NCBI RefSeq assembly: GCF_040678635.1
Contig: NZ_JBFATZ010000006.1
Coordinates: 1-64,000, forward strand
Direction of reading: 5' to 3'
Origin: Thermopolyspora sp040678635
Lineage (GTDB): Bacteria > Actinomycetota > Actinomycetes > Streptosporangiales > Streptosporangiaceae
Length of the DNA: 64,000 nt
Made by a program: the position numbers and the translations under genes. How positions within the stretch are numbered: position 1 is the stretch's first letter; each line of letters starts with the position of its first letter. Below the pieces are notes generated by a model. The model worked only from the letters and a program-made list of their open reading frames with translations, was not told where the DNA came from and searched no databases. This document shows, piece by piece, positions 1 to 10,674 of the stretch.

Positions 1-797
1 TCGGCGCGGGCCAGGGCGGCGGCGCCGGCCCGGCCGGCCTTCTCGGCGGCGCGGCGGGCGTGCTCGGCGCCGTCGTGGGCCCGGCCGCTCTGGGAACGGG
101 CGCGTTCGGCGTCCTCGACCGCGCGGCGGGCCTTGGCCTGGGCGGCGCGGACCTGGGCCAGGGCCTGGTCGACGCGGTCGGCGAGCTCGCGTACGGCCTG
201 GTCGCGGGCCTGCTCGGCCAGGGTGGCGCGGAGGACGGCCTGGTCGGCGGCCTGCTGGGCGCGGCGTTCGGTGGCGGCGGCCTCGCGCAGGGCGGCCAGG
301 GCCTGCTCGCGTGCCGTCTCGGCGTCGGCGATGGCGCCGTCGCGCTCGGCCACGGCCTCGTCGGCGGCGCGGCGGGCGTCGGCGGCCTCGCGGCGCGCGG
401 CCTCGGCGGCCTGGCGGGCGAGCCGTACCTGCTCGAATGCCTGCTCGCGTTCGGCCCAGGCGGCGGCGACGCGGGTGGCGGCCTCGGCCTGCACGGCGCT
501 GATCTTGGCTTCGACGCCGGCCGGGCTCAGCTCCTGCGACAGCGCGGCGGCCAGCGGGGCGATCGCCGCCGCGAGCCCTTTCTCCATGCGGTCGTACAGG
601 TCCTCGGCGCGGGCGAGCGTGCCCTCCAGTCCGGGGGCCGCGCGGCGGAGTTCGCGTTCGCGTTTCGCGGCGGCCTGGCAGCCGCCGTCGGGGCAGTAGG
701 CGCGCCGGCGTCCCCTGCCGCCGCGTTGCTCGATCGGCGCCCCGCAGTGCTTGCACGGAGTGATCACCACGCCCCGGTCCCCGCCTCCGCCAGACAT
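1..797 (-). CDS. Zinc-finger coiled-coil protein (C-terminus off the window)
   Basis: The frame opens at the ATG at 797 and runs off the left edge, so at least 265 residues are present and the C-terminus is missing. Residues 15-40 form a small cysteine cluster (C15-x2-C18, then C35-x4-C40) followed at once by a basic stretch. The rest is Ala/Arg/Glu/Gln-rich with heptad character, so a long coiled coil is expected. The function is not known to me. A second protein with the same layout lies at 13700-14863, which suggests a paralogous pair. DNA just upstream (798-840) is much more AT-rich than its surroundings and probably holds the promoter. Coiled-coil composition makes distant similarity to plasmid partition proteins (KfrA-like) easy to see but unreliable. 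Confidence 0.7.
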   Translation of the reverse strand, partial: MSGGGGDRGVVITPCKHCGAPIEQRGGRGRRRAYCPDGGCQAAAKRERELRRAAPGLEGTLARAEDLYDRMEKGLAAAIAPLAAALSQELSPAGVEAKISAVQAEAATRVAAAWAEREQAFEQVRLARQAAEAARREAADARRAADEAVAERDGAIADAETAREQALAALREAAATERRAQQAADQAVLRATLAEQARDQAVRELADRVDQALAQVRAAQAKARRAVEDAERARSQSGRAHDGAEHARRAAEKAGRAGAAALARA

Positions 798-1615
798 GCT
801 GGGAATTTAGCATTTTCTATTTCCAGAAATTAAAAATCATGGCGGCGTGTCCGCCCGGCGCTCAGCGGGACGTTGGGATGTTGCTCGTCGCCGGTGCCGC
901 AGGCGGTTCGGTACGGCGTGCGCGCGGAGGGACACGTCGTTCGCGAGGAGCCCTCGGGATCGTGGAGGCGGGCGACGAGCCGGGTGGGCGTACGAGGTCG
1001 TTCACGGGGAGGGGCGGGTTCCGGCCGAAGACCGGTCCTGGCACGGGCATGATCACGGGCACGATCGAACCGGAACCGCCAGAGGGCCCGTCCTTCGGCG
1101 GGATGCGGCCGGACGCGAACGGGCCTGGAGCGGGCGCGGCCGGTCCGCGGAGGTCGCAAGAGCGGGGTCGGGTGAGCGGCCGGTGCGCGGAGGTCGCGAG
1201 AGCGGGGTCGGGTGAACGGGGGTCGGGTGAACGGTCAGGATTCGAGAAGCGGTCGCCCCCGGGCCGCCTCTAGCGTGGGCGGCATGGACACAGCAGCATC
1301 CGCGTCCGGTCACCTCCCCCAGCCCCGCGCGGTCTCCCCCGGCCTCCCGCGGCGGCGTGCCCTCGGCCTTCCGCGGCGGCCGTGCCCCGGCCTTTCAGAG
1401 CGTGCGGTAGCGGCGCGGCGCAGGGCGGCGCATTCGCCGCCGCCGGGGGGAACTCGGCGTCCGGCCGGTCTGACTCCTTGAGCGAGTCACGATAAATCGG
1501 ACACACACCTCAACACAGGTTAAATGGCATGCATCGCCGAGGGCTGGTTGAGCCGAGCCGGGCGGCGCCGAGCAAGACCGCGAAGGCGGCATACGCGACG
1601 ACAGATGGAGAAACG
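798..1615. other. Gene-free stretch with a short direct repeat
   Basis: No frame here has convincing protein character on either strand. It holds an AT-rich promoter-like patch at 798-840 for the leftward coiled-coil gene, a 40-bp-period direct repeat around 1141-1218, and the 5' region of the UvrA-like gene. Confidence 0.5.
1141..1218. repeat. Two-copy direct repeat, 40-bp period
   Basis: The block starting near 1147 (gcggaggtcgc, then agcggggtcgggtga) recurs starting near 1187 with about one change in 29 bases. A third partial ggtcgggtgaacgg follows at 1221-1234. Confidence 0.6.
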
Positions 1616-4033
<2,418 letters not shown>

Positions 4034-4208
4034 CCCGGGCCCGTGCGGCACGATCGGGCGGCACAGTTGGGCGGCACGGCGTCGCGCTCAGCGAAGAAAC
4101 ACCTGCTCTCCGGCGGCGCCTGCCTGTCCACGACCGGTCAGGCGATCTTCGTGAGCGGCGGGCCGTCCGTGCGCCAGCCCAGGCCGGACCAGATCGTGGC
4201 GTCCGATG

Positions 4209-4757
4209 CGGTCGAGTGAAAGCCCTGGGGCGCCGCCGGGGGAACACCGACTGGCGAGCGCAGGCCACGGGCGGCCATGCCGCGACTGCGACTCCCCGCC
4301 CGATCAGACCGGACGGTCAGGCGGGGATCACGCCAGCGGTCGAGTGACCCNNNNNNNNNNNNNNNNNNNNNNNNNNNNNNNNNNNNNNNNNNNNNNNNNN
4401 NNNNNNNNNNNNNNNNNNNNNNNNNNNNNNNNNNNNNNNNNNNNNNNCCCCCTGGGGCGCGGTCGGGGAACACCGGCCGGCGAGCGCGGCCACGGGCGGC
4501 CGGAACCGCGATGGGGCGGAGTGTCACAGGCGGCCATGCCGCGACTGCGACTCCCCGCCCGATCAGACCGGACGGTCAGGCGGGGATCACGCCAGCGGTC
4601 GAGTGACCCCCTGGGGCGCGGTCGGGGAACACCGGCCGGCGAGCGCGGCCACGGGCGGCCGGAACCGCGATGGGGCGGAGTGTCACAGGCGGCCATGCCG
4701 CGGCCGCGACTCCCCGCCCGATCGGGCCGGACGGTCAGGCGGGGATCACGCCATCGG
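4209..4757. repeat. 159-bp tandem repeat interrupted by an assembly gap
   Basis: The landmark acggtcaggcggggatcacg occurs at 4313, 4572 and 4731. The last two are 159 bases apart and the units are nearly identical. A degenerate, shortened unit lies at about 4209-4312. The last unit ends inside the 3' end of the SnoaL-like gene, so each unit carries an echo of that gene's final codons. The frame before the first unit (4138 to about 4210, minus strand) ends in a coding-like tail and may be another gene remnant. Confidence 0.85.
4351..4447. other. Assembly gap (97 N)
   Basis: The run of N sits between the gtgaccc that ends one repeat unit and the cccctgggg that starts the next. The gap therefore falls exactly at a unit boundary of the tandem repeat, and the true copy number is unknown. 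Confidence 0.97.
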
Positions 4758-5154
4758 CGGTGAGGCCGGCCAGGACGGCCTCGCCGAGTGCGGTGACCGC
4801 GGAAAGGGGCCGGACCATGACGGTGAGTTCGGCGATGCGGCCCTGGTCGTCGAGCTGGAACAGGTCGATGCCATGGATCTGCTTGCCGCCCACGACCGCC
4901 CGGAAGATCAGGATCCGCGCCGCGGTCAGAGTGCCCTCCATGACGGGCTCGGCCTCGCCTTCGAGGGCTCCGACGTAACGGAAGTCCTCGAAGGTGCGCA
5001 TCAGCACGCCGAGCAGTCCCCGTACCGCGTCGGCTCCCTCGAAAGGAGTGAACTTGACCGGGCTGTAGAGACGCACGCCGGGGGCGAGCAGGGCGGCGGC
5101 GGCGTCGAGATCACGTCGTTCCGCCGCGTCGCGGAAGCGGTCAACGGTGTCCAT
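4735..5154 (-). CDS. SnoaL-like / NTF2-fold nuclear transport factor 2 family protein
   Basis: A 139-residue protein with the polyketide-cyclase/SnoaL-like pattern: an N-terminal helix (RFRDAAERRDLDAAAALLAP), a VRLYSPV strand, then alternating strands to the end. Such proteins are small cone-shaped barrels, some enzymes and many of unknown role. The ATG at 5154 follows aaggag with six bases between. Its last codons lie in the 159-bp repeat, so the 3' end has been duplicated downstream. It points the same way as the GNAT gene but is separated by about 210 bases, so co-transcription is uncertain. Confidence 0.8.
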   Translation of the reverse strand: MDTVDRFRDAAERRDLDAAAALLAPGVRLYSPVKFTPFEGADAVRGLLGVLMRTFEDFRYVGALEGEAEPVMEGTLTAARILIFRAVVGGKQIHGIDLFQLDDQGRIAELTVMVRPLSAVTALGEAVLAGLTADGVIPA

Positions 5155-5363
5155 GAAGACTCCTTCGTCGGTCGTCGAGCGGACTGGTGCCGTGGCCGAA
5201 TCGCCCCGCCGGGTCGATCGTCCCGGCCGCGAGACGGCGCGCGCCGGTGCGCCGGCGCGAACCCTCGCCATGCGTACGCGCCCGATCCGATGAACGTGTG
5301 CGGACATCGCACCGGTCATACCAACACACGTCGAAGCCGGATCTTGAGGCGGGATCGTGGCGA

Positions 5364-5909
5364 TCACACCGGCGCCAGGCGCTTGTAGTAGAAGCTGCAG
5401 TCCTCCAGGTTGCCGCGCGGGTCGGCCGCGTAACCGGGGACGATGCCGTATCTGGTCCAGCCGGCCGAGTCGTACAGGCGGTCGGCGGGGGTGCCGGTCA
5501 CCGTGTCCAGCAGCAGGAGGGTGAGCCCGGCCCGTGCGGCGGCCTGTTCGGCGGTGTGCAGCAGGGCGCGGCCGAGTCCCTGGCCGCGGGCGGCGGGATG
5601 GACCATGAGCTTGACGATCTCGGCGCGATGGGCGCCGTTCGCCTTGCCCGCCCGGGCCAGGCCCACCGTGCCGACGATCTCACCGCCGGCGGAGGCGCGG
5701 GCCGCCCAGACGGTGAGCAGGCCCTGCGACACCTCCGGGTGCCGTGCCCGCCACCAGTCGGTCGCCGCGTCGTGGCCGAAGGGGTGCAGAAAGCCCACGG
5801 AGGCGCCGCGGGCGACGACGTCGGCGAGCAGTCCGCCCAGTTCCTTGACGCTGCGGGCGAACTGTTCCGGTGACAGCCGTTCGATGGTGTGCAATCGGAT
5901 CCTCCTCAT
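5364..5909 (-). CDS. GNAT family N-acetyltransferase
   Basis: 181 residues. The acetyl-CoA binding core is visible in the middle (VKLMVHPAARGQGLGRALL, the R/Q-x-x-G-x-G/A loop), followed by TLLLLDTVTG and YDSAGWTRYG, typical of GNAT motif B. The substrate cannot be told. Its ATG overlaps the TGA of the upstream TetR gene (ATGA), so the two form a translationally coupled operon and the acetyltransferase is probably under that regulator's control. Confidence 0.87.
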   Translation of the reverse strand: MRRIRLHTIERLSPEQFARSVKELGGLLADVVARGASVGFLHPFGHDAATDWWRARHPEVSQGLLTVWAARASAGGEIVGTVGLARAGKANGAHRAEIVKLMVHPAARGQGLGRALLHTAEQAAARAGLTLLLLDTVTGTPADRLYDSAGWTRYGIVPGYAADPRGNLEDCSFYYKRLAPV

Positions 5910-6538
5910 CGGCGGGGTGGCGGGGCGATGGACGCCGTGCGCGGCCGTTCCAGCAGGGCCTGCACGCCGGGCACGACGGCCGCGCGGAAGGCGTCGTCCA
6001 GTTCGGCCGGGGTCGCGTCGATCTCCTCGTCCACCCATTTGACCAGAAGGGCCAGGAACGCGCCGACGACACAGGTGACCACGAGGTCCAGCCGGGGCGA
6101 CGGCTGCGCGCCCCGGGCGAGCAGTTCGTCGCGCACGGTTTTGTGGAGCAGGTGCTCGCCGTGCGCGATCGCCTGCCCGCCGCCGCGCCTGCCGATCAGC
6201 GCCCGGACCAGGTCGCGCCGGTCGCGGACGTGCTCCAGCATTCCCCTCGCGAACGCGAACAGCGAGCCCGCCGGATCCGGGGTCGGACGCAGGAACGCGA
6301 TCTCGTCCAGGTTGGCGCGCAGCACCGCCTGCTTGCCGTCGAAGTGCGCGTAGAAGGTCGAGCGGCCCACGTCGGCCCGGTCGATGATGTCGGTGACCGT
6401 GACCGGCTCGTACCCCTTCTCCAGGATCAGCTCCACCAGCGCGCGCTGGATCGCCTGCCGGGTGCGGCGCACCCGGCGGTCCGCCTTGCCGGGCCCGGGG
6501 CGGGCGGCGTCGTCGGCGGCTACCGGTTTTCCGGACAT
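5906..6538 (-). CDS. TetR/AcrR family transcriptional regulator
   Basis: 210 residues with the TetR helix-turn-helix at about 24-70 (RRTRQAIQRALVELILEKGYEPVTVTDIIDRADVGRSTFYAHF). The C-terminal half is a TetR ligand-binding helical bundle, as in the TetR_C_33-like group. It is divergent from the methyltransferase at 6651, and the 112-bp gap contains dyads that are probable operators. It overlaps the GNAT gene by four bases. It likely represses itself, the GNAT gene and the methyltransferase. The ligand is unknown. Confidence 0.9.
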   Translation of the reverse strand: MSGKPVAADDAARPGPGKADRRVRRTRQAIQRALVELILEKGYEPVTVTDIIDRADVGRSTFYAHFDGKQAVLRANLDEIAFLRPTPDPAGSLFAFARGMLEHVRDRRDLVRALIGRRGGGQAIAHGEHLLHKTVRDELLARGAQPSPRLDLVVTCVVGAFLALLVKWVDEEIDATPAELDDAFRAAVVPGVQALLERPRTASIAPPPRR

Positions 6539-6550
6539 CTGACCGCTTCC

Positions 6551-6630
6551 TGTTCAGTACGGCACAGCCGGGCAGAAGCGGGTGTTGACCGTACGCTTCC
6601 ACTGAACACAGCATTCAGAACCGAACGGTT
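6551..6630. promoter_or_regulatory. Divergent operator region of the TetR/methyltransferase pair
   Basis: Two dyads are visible: TGTTCAGT at 6551-6558 pairs with ACTGAACA at 6601-6608, and the perfect palindrome AACCGAACGGTT lies at 6619-6630. A -35-like ttgacc is at 6585. Placement between divergent genes suggests TetR binding sites; this is inference. Confidence 0.5.
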
Positions 6631-6650
6631 TGTTCGAGAGGAGAGACCTG

Positions 6651-7304
6651 ATGATCCTGGGCAAGCTACTCCACAACCATGCCAAGCATCACGAGGCGGG
6701 CGGGACGATCGACCGTCCCCGCGTCTACGACGTGGTCGCCCAGGTGGGCTTCCTCGGGCGGCGGCGCGAGATCTTCACCCGGCTCGCGGCGCTGTCGGGG
6801 GTACGCCCGGGCCACCAGGTGCTCGACGTCGGCTGCGGCACCGGTTACCTGACCAGGATCCTGTCCCAGGTCGCCGGCCACGCCGGGCACGTCACCGGCG
6901 TCGACCACTCCGCCCCCATGATCGAGTACGCCCGCGGCAAGGCCCCGGACAACTGCTCCTACCTGCCGGGCGAGGGCCAGGAACTCGATCTGCCGGACGA
7001 GCGTTTCGACGTCGTCGTCTCCAGCCTGGCCCTGCACCACATCCCGGCCGACCGGCGCGGCGACGCCGTACGGGAGATGTTCAGGGTGCTGCGCCCGGGC
7101 GGACGCCTGCTGATCGCCGACTACCGCCCGCCCGCCAATCCCCTGCTCGCCCGCCTCGCCGGGCTGGTCACCGGCCCGGCTATGCGCCACGACCCGCGCG
7201 AGTCGCTGCGCGAGCTCGTCGCCCAGGCCGGCTTCCGCCTTCAGGACCAGGGCGACCTGCCGATGGCGCTGTGCTATGTGCGGGCGGCCCGTCCCGCCGG
7301 ATGA
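6651..7304 (+). CDS. Class I SAM-dependent methyltransferase (UbiE-like)
   Basis: 217 residues with the Rossmann methyltransferase motifs: VLDVGCGTGYLT (motif I), VTGVDHSAPMIEYAR (acidic residue after strand 2), FDVVVSSLALHHI (motif II) and FRVLRPGGRLLIADY (motif III). It resembles the UbiE/Coq5 methyltransferase-11 group. The substrate is unknown. The ATG at 6651 follows gaggagag; an ATG at 6630 lacks a ribosome site. Divergent from a TetR gene that probably controls it. Confidence 0.88.
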   Translation: MILGKLLHNHAKHHEAGGTIDRPRVYDVVAQVGFLGRRREIFTRLAALSGVRPGHQVLDVGCGTGYLTRILSQVAGHAGHVTGVDHSAPMIEYARGKAPDNCSYLPGEGQELDLPDERFDVVVSSLALHHIPADRRGDAVREMFRVLRPGGRLLIADYRPPANPLLARLAGLVTGPAMRHDPRESLRELVAQAGFRLQDQGDLPMALCYVRAARPAG

Positions 7305-7416
7305 CGGCGAGTCCGGACCGGCCGGGGCGCAGGCGCCCGGTCGCGGACCTCGCATTCCGGCCGGCCGGTCCCCCGGCGTTCGTTGCCCGGCCCGGCCGCC
7401 GCGCCGCCCGCGTGCG

Positions 7417-7791
7417 TCAGAAGGCGTACGGGCCGAAACGCCCCCAGGCGACGACGGCGGCGAGCAGCAGGAGCACCAGGTTCACGCCGACCATGGGGTA
7501 CTCCGAGCGGCGGACGTGCGTGATCATCGCTCCGATCATGAGCAGGACCAGGCCGAGGGCGGCCAGCGGCGCGAGCACCGGGGCGATGTCCGTGACGGGC
7601 GGAAGGAGCAGCCCGACCGCGGCCAGGACCTCCAGAACGCCGATGGCCTTGACCACGCCGGAGGAGAAGTCCGCCGTCCATGCCAGGCCGGCGGAGGCGA
7701 GGTCCTCCTTCGTCCGTACGACCTTCATGATGCCGCTGACCAGGAACAGCAGCGTGAGCAGTCCGGCGATCACCCAGAGGACGGTGTTCAT
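7417..7791 (-). CDS. DoxX family membrane protein
   Basis: 124 residues with four hydrophobic segments (about 3-20, 46-64, 70-90, 98-115) and the DoxX-like GxxKV and AIGVLEVLAAVGLLLPP patterns. DoxX proteins are small inner-membrane proteins of uncertain function, some linked to redox or thiol stress. It stands alone between the rightward methyltransferase and the DUF302 segment. Confidence 0.85.
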   Translation of the reverse strand: MNTVLWVIAGLLTLLFLVSGIMKVVRTKEDLASAGLAWTADFSSGVVKAIGVLEVLAAVGLLLPPVTDIAPVLAPLAALGLVLLMIGAMITHVRRSEYPMVGVNLVLLLLAAVVAWGRFGPYAF

Positions 7792-8536
7792 CGGGTTCCG
7801 TTTCGTTCAGGCTGTGGCGCCCGGCACCACAACGGTTGAATGCTCAAGCCCGAATCTAGAGCCGGATGACGATCACCATCAAATCATCTGTGACGCCGAC
7901 CATTCAGCCCGCCGTTCCAGTGAGTGGATCACCCGGACGCGGGGAGCCTGTAAGACTGCTGTCATGGAGTACACGCGATTGCGTTAGAGCAGGTCAGGAT
8001 CCCCGTGTCGAGGCACGATCACCTTCGTTCTGCCGCAGTAATGCGTACACCTCGTTCATGATCACGGGTGGGGTGATCCAGGTCAGGGTGGCACGGCGCG
8101 GGCGGCTGCCGCGGTGAATCCGGTATTTACTGCGGCGGCGGTGTCGGCAGAGGCGTGGGCGCGCCCGTGGCTCTCCCCTGACCCGATCATCCTGGCCAGC
8201 CCGGTCACCACCGGCACCTGACCCCCTGGCGCCCGCCGGACCAGCAAGCTCCCAGCTCATATCGCTGGACGCGCCGGTGTGCTTGGCGATCACGTATCCC
8301 CTGTGCATCGCGGGAAGGCCGAACCCTCGAATGCCGCTCCCGCGCACCCTGGCTTGCGACTTACAAGTTCCATGCGTAACGTCCCAGGTAGAGGGGCTTT
8401 TGTCTCGGAAGTCATGTCGGTCGGCGGTCCTTTCCTGGAGTGGATGTCAGGAACCGCGCCATGTGCCATGGCGACGCCGGCTCCGCCCACGGAGCTCGCT
8501 GCCACACCGGCCCGCACTGGTGAAGGGGGAATCACC
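7792..8536. other. Gene-free stretch containing the left 58-bp inverted repeat
   Basis: No frame is convincing. Short stretches on the minus strand at about 7990-8160 look vaguely protein-like (one frame ends in VPRHGDPDLL) but have no start and no recognisable family. The region includes the repeat at 7941-7998 and the ribosome site of the DUF302 gene. Confidence 0.5.
7941..7998 (+). repeat. 58-bp inverted repeat, left copy
   Basis: Matches the reverse complement of 9256-9313 at 52 of 58 positions. The inner 30 bases (gtacacgcgattgcgttaga, then gcaggtcagg) are identical. Homology stops abruptly at both ends. It contains the short frame ATG GAG TAC ACG CGA TTG CGT TAG, which resembles the first residues of aldo/keto reductases, possibly by chance. 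Confidence 0.9.
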
Positions 8537-9091
8537 ATGACGGCCACCCAGACCCACCCTGTTCAGGACGTCGCGCGCGAGGTCCACCGGCTGACCGTGG
8601 ACACGGGCATGCCGTTCGCGGCCTTCCGGGAGGAGTACGAACGGGCGGTGCCGCCGCTCGACATGGTGGAGTACGAACGCCTGCGCCTGTCGGGTGCCGG
8701 CTGGGACGCCGTTCTGCGGACCGCCGCGGAGAACGCGCCGCACGGCTTCATGATCTTCTGGAGCCTCGACAACACGGCCATCATGCACGGCTCCGGTGAC
8801 CGGTGGCACAGCGTGCAGTATTTGATGGGCAACCACACCATCGCCCAGCGGATGTTCCACCACGATCCCGGTGTCCTGCTCTACGCGCCGCTGCGCACCA
8901 CGATCTATGAGGACGCCGGTGGGGTGACGCGCTTCTCCTTCGACCAGCCGAGCGCCCAGTTCGCCTCCTTCGGCGATCCTGAGATAGCGGCCGTCGGCGT
9001 CGAACTCGACCGGAAGGTCGCCGCCCTCCTCGACCACCTCGGCGTGCCCGTGCCGGAACGGCTCGTCGCGGCGGGCGCCGGTACGAGGTGA
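8537..9091 (+). CDS. DUF302 domain-containing protein
   Basis: 184 residues. The DUF302 core is clear in the second half: GNHTIAQRMFHHDPGVLLYAPLRTTIYED followed by FSFDQPSAQFASF. DUF302 proteins have a beta-alpha-beta fold of unknown function, some linked to metal or redox stress. The ATG at 8537 follows gaaggggga with a six-base spacer. An in-frame ATG at 8279 would add 86 residues without family similarity. The gene lies alone inside the inverted-repeat-bounded segment. Confidence 0.85.
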   Translation: MTATQTHPVQDVAREVHRLTVDTGMPFAAFREEYERAVPPLDMVEYERLRLSGAGWDAVLRTAAENAPHGFMIFWSLDNTAIMHGSGDRWHSVQYLMGNHTIAQRMFHHDPGVLLYAPLRTTIYEDAGGVTRFSFDQPSAQFASFGDPEIAAVGVELDRKVAALLDHLGVPVPERLVAAGAGTR

Positions 9092-9255
9092 AGACGGGGT
9101 GGCGGGCATGGAGACGAGGTTCCTCGCGAGGGCCGACGACCCAGATCTCCTTGCGGCCCGCCGCAGACCCACAGTTCCGGGTCCATATCGACCGCGGCTG
9201 ATCGTGCCCGCCGAGGATCGGCGAAAGATTCGCCATCGACCGGATGGATGCCGTC

Positions 9256-9313
9256 CCTGACCTGCTCTAACGCAATCGCGTGTACCTGGTGACAGCGGTC
9301 GTACAGGCTCCCC
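9256..9313 (-). repeat. 58-bp inverted repeat, right copy
   Basis: Reverse-complement partner of 7941-7998. The mismatches are two single changes and one four-base block, where the left copy's atgga is changed so that the ATG is lost. Confidence 0.9.
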
Positions 9314-9334
9314 GATGTTCCCGGTTCGCGACCG

Positions 9335-10492
9335 TCACCGGGGTCCGGCGACCTGTTTGAGGAAGACGACGCCGTCGATGTGGTCGAGGCGGGCCGGGTC
9401 GAGGGGGAAATAGGCGAAATCCTGGGATACGCGCTGCACGGGCCGGGCCAGCGACCCGGCGAGGCGGCGGGCGTCGATGAGCGCGTGGTCCCAGGGAAGC
9501 GTGGACAGGGCGCCCTCGACGGTGTCCGGGGGCGGGGTGTCGTCGCCGAGGGTGCCGAGGGCCGAGGCGAGGAAGGCGTACCGGTCGCGCAGGTGGGTGG
9601 CGGCGAGCGCCCCGGCGCTCCACCATCGCAGCACCCGGTCGCCGAACGGCATGCGGCTGCTGTGGCGCTGCAGGTGGAGGTTGTGGCCGAAGACCAGGGC
9701 CGGGCCGCGCTCGGCGATGGCCCGGAGGTTGGCGGCCATCATCGCGTCCCGCAGGGCCGACAGCCGGGGCCAGCGGTGCGGGGAGTCGTCGGCCATCTGG
9801 TCGTGGTAGCGGAGCAGGCCGACGGCGGTGCGGGCGTACAGTTCCGCCCGCTCCCTGTCCGGTGCGCTCAGGCCGGGCGCCTGCGTCTCGAGCAGGGCCA
9901 CCAGGTCGTCGGCGATCAGCCGCAGCCGCCGGGCGTCGGCGGACCGGCCGATCGACCGGGACGGGTCGGTGGCCGTGGCCTCGTCCGACCACCGCTCGTC
10001 GGGGCCGAGGAGCGCGTCGAGGGTCTCGGCGGTGCAGGGCAGCGGGCCGTCGAGCAGGTCGTACAGGGCGGTGAGCGCCTGGCGCGGGCTGGCCGCCCAG
10101 TACTCCAGCGGGCCGTCGAACCCGTAGAACCGGATCTTGTCGTCGTGTTCGGCGTTGTGGGCCCGCATCCAGCGCACGAGCTCCCGGTTGGCCGCGGACG
10201 CGCCGAAGCCGTGGCTGAAGCCGCGTTCCATGACGTCGTCGAGCGCGCCCGCGCCGCCGGTGACGTACTCGTCGACCACCAGGCCCGCGAGGCAGTCGCT
10301 CTCGATGGCGAACGCCCGGTAGCCCTCGTGCTCGACCAGATGCCGGAAGATCTCGTTGCGCGCCTCGCCCAGTTCGCCGACGAAATGCCTGGCCTCGCCG
10401 AGGCCGAGCAGCAGGGGCTTGGCGGGTCGCCGCCGCAGGAACGCCGAGACGGCCGTGCCGTCGAGGGGTCGGGCCGTGTCCCTGATATCCAT
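9335..10492 (-). CDS. Erythromycin esterase family protein
   Basis: 385 residues matching the EreA/B-like fold. Visible features include LLGLGEARHFVGELGEARNEIFRHLVE, the AIESDCLAGLVVDEY strand, MERGFSHGFGASAANRELVRWMRAHN, and ALVFGHNLHLQRHSSRM with the active-site-type histidine. Some family members hydrolyse the macrolide lactone ring; many do not. The substrate here is inferred only. The start is set at the ATG at 10492, because the 17 codons back to the GTG at 10543 are AT-rich with poor third-position GC and overlap a perfect dyad. Confidence 0.85.
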   Translation of the reverse strand: MDIRDTARPLDGTAVSAFLRRRPAKPLLLGLGEARHFVGELGEARNEIFRHLVEHEGYRAFAIESDCLAGLVVDEYVTGGAGALDDVMERGFSHGFGASAANRELVRWMRAHNAEHDDKIRFYGFDGPLEYWAASPRQALTALYDLLDGPLPCTAETLDALLGPDERWSDEATATDPSRSIGRSADARRLRLIADDLVALLETQAPGLSAPDRERAELYARTAVGLLRYHDQMADDSPHRWPRLSALRDAMMAANLRAIAERGPALVFGHNLHLQRHSSRMPFGDRVLRWWSAGALAATHLRDRYAFLASALGTLGDDTPPPDTVEGALSTLPWDHALIDARRLAGSLARPVQRVSQDFAYFPLDPARLDHIDGVVFLKQVAGPR

Positions 10493-10495
10493 ACC

Positions 10496-10513
10496 TTCAA
10501 CGGTATCGTTGAA
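10496..10513. promoter_or_regulatory. Perfect dyad at the start of the erythromycin esterase gene
   Basis: TTCAACG (10496-10502), four-base spacer, CGTTGAA (10507-10513), ending three bases before the chosen ATG. On the coding strand ttgaaggt occurs here and again near 10560. It is probably an operator that overlaps the translation start, or a site on a leaderless transcript. Confidence 0.5.
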
Positions 10514-10674
10514 GTTTCGATTGAAATCTTTTGCGGAATTCACCTGACGTTTTCGCTGGAAACCTTCAAATCGTGGTGCAGCCGCAGGTCGGCCGGCCCG
10601 GCCCGCGATCCCCCGGGCGCCGCCCGCTTGGGCGGGCCTCGCCGGCGGCGGCCCGGGCCGAGGCGGGGCGAGGG

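Larger units (their letters stand above)
7941..9313. mobile_element. Candidate inverted-repeat-bounded segment (1373 bp) carrying a DUF302 gene
   Basis: Two 58-bp imperfect inverted repeats frame one intact cargo gene. No transposase frame was found and no target-site duplication is obvious outside the repeats. If mobile, it would be a non-autonomous unit. An alternative is two independent inserts of one dispersed element. Confidence 0.35.

Noticed and set aside
60..833. Long plus-strand open frame, Gly/Ala-rich
   Set aside because: Antisense to the coiled-coil gene at 1-797. Its composition is the product of GC-biased codons read on the wrong strand.
7990..8160. Possible toxin-antitoxin gene tail (VPRHGDPDLL frame)
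   Set aside because: No start codon, very short, and the last codons belong to the 58-bp repeat. Not enough to call.
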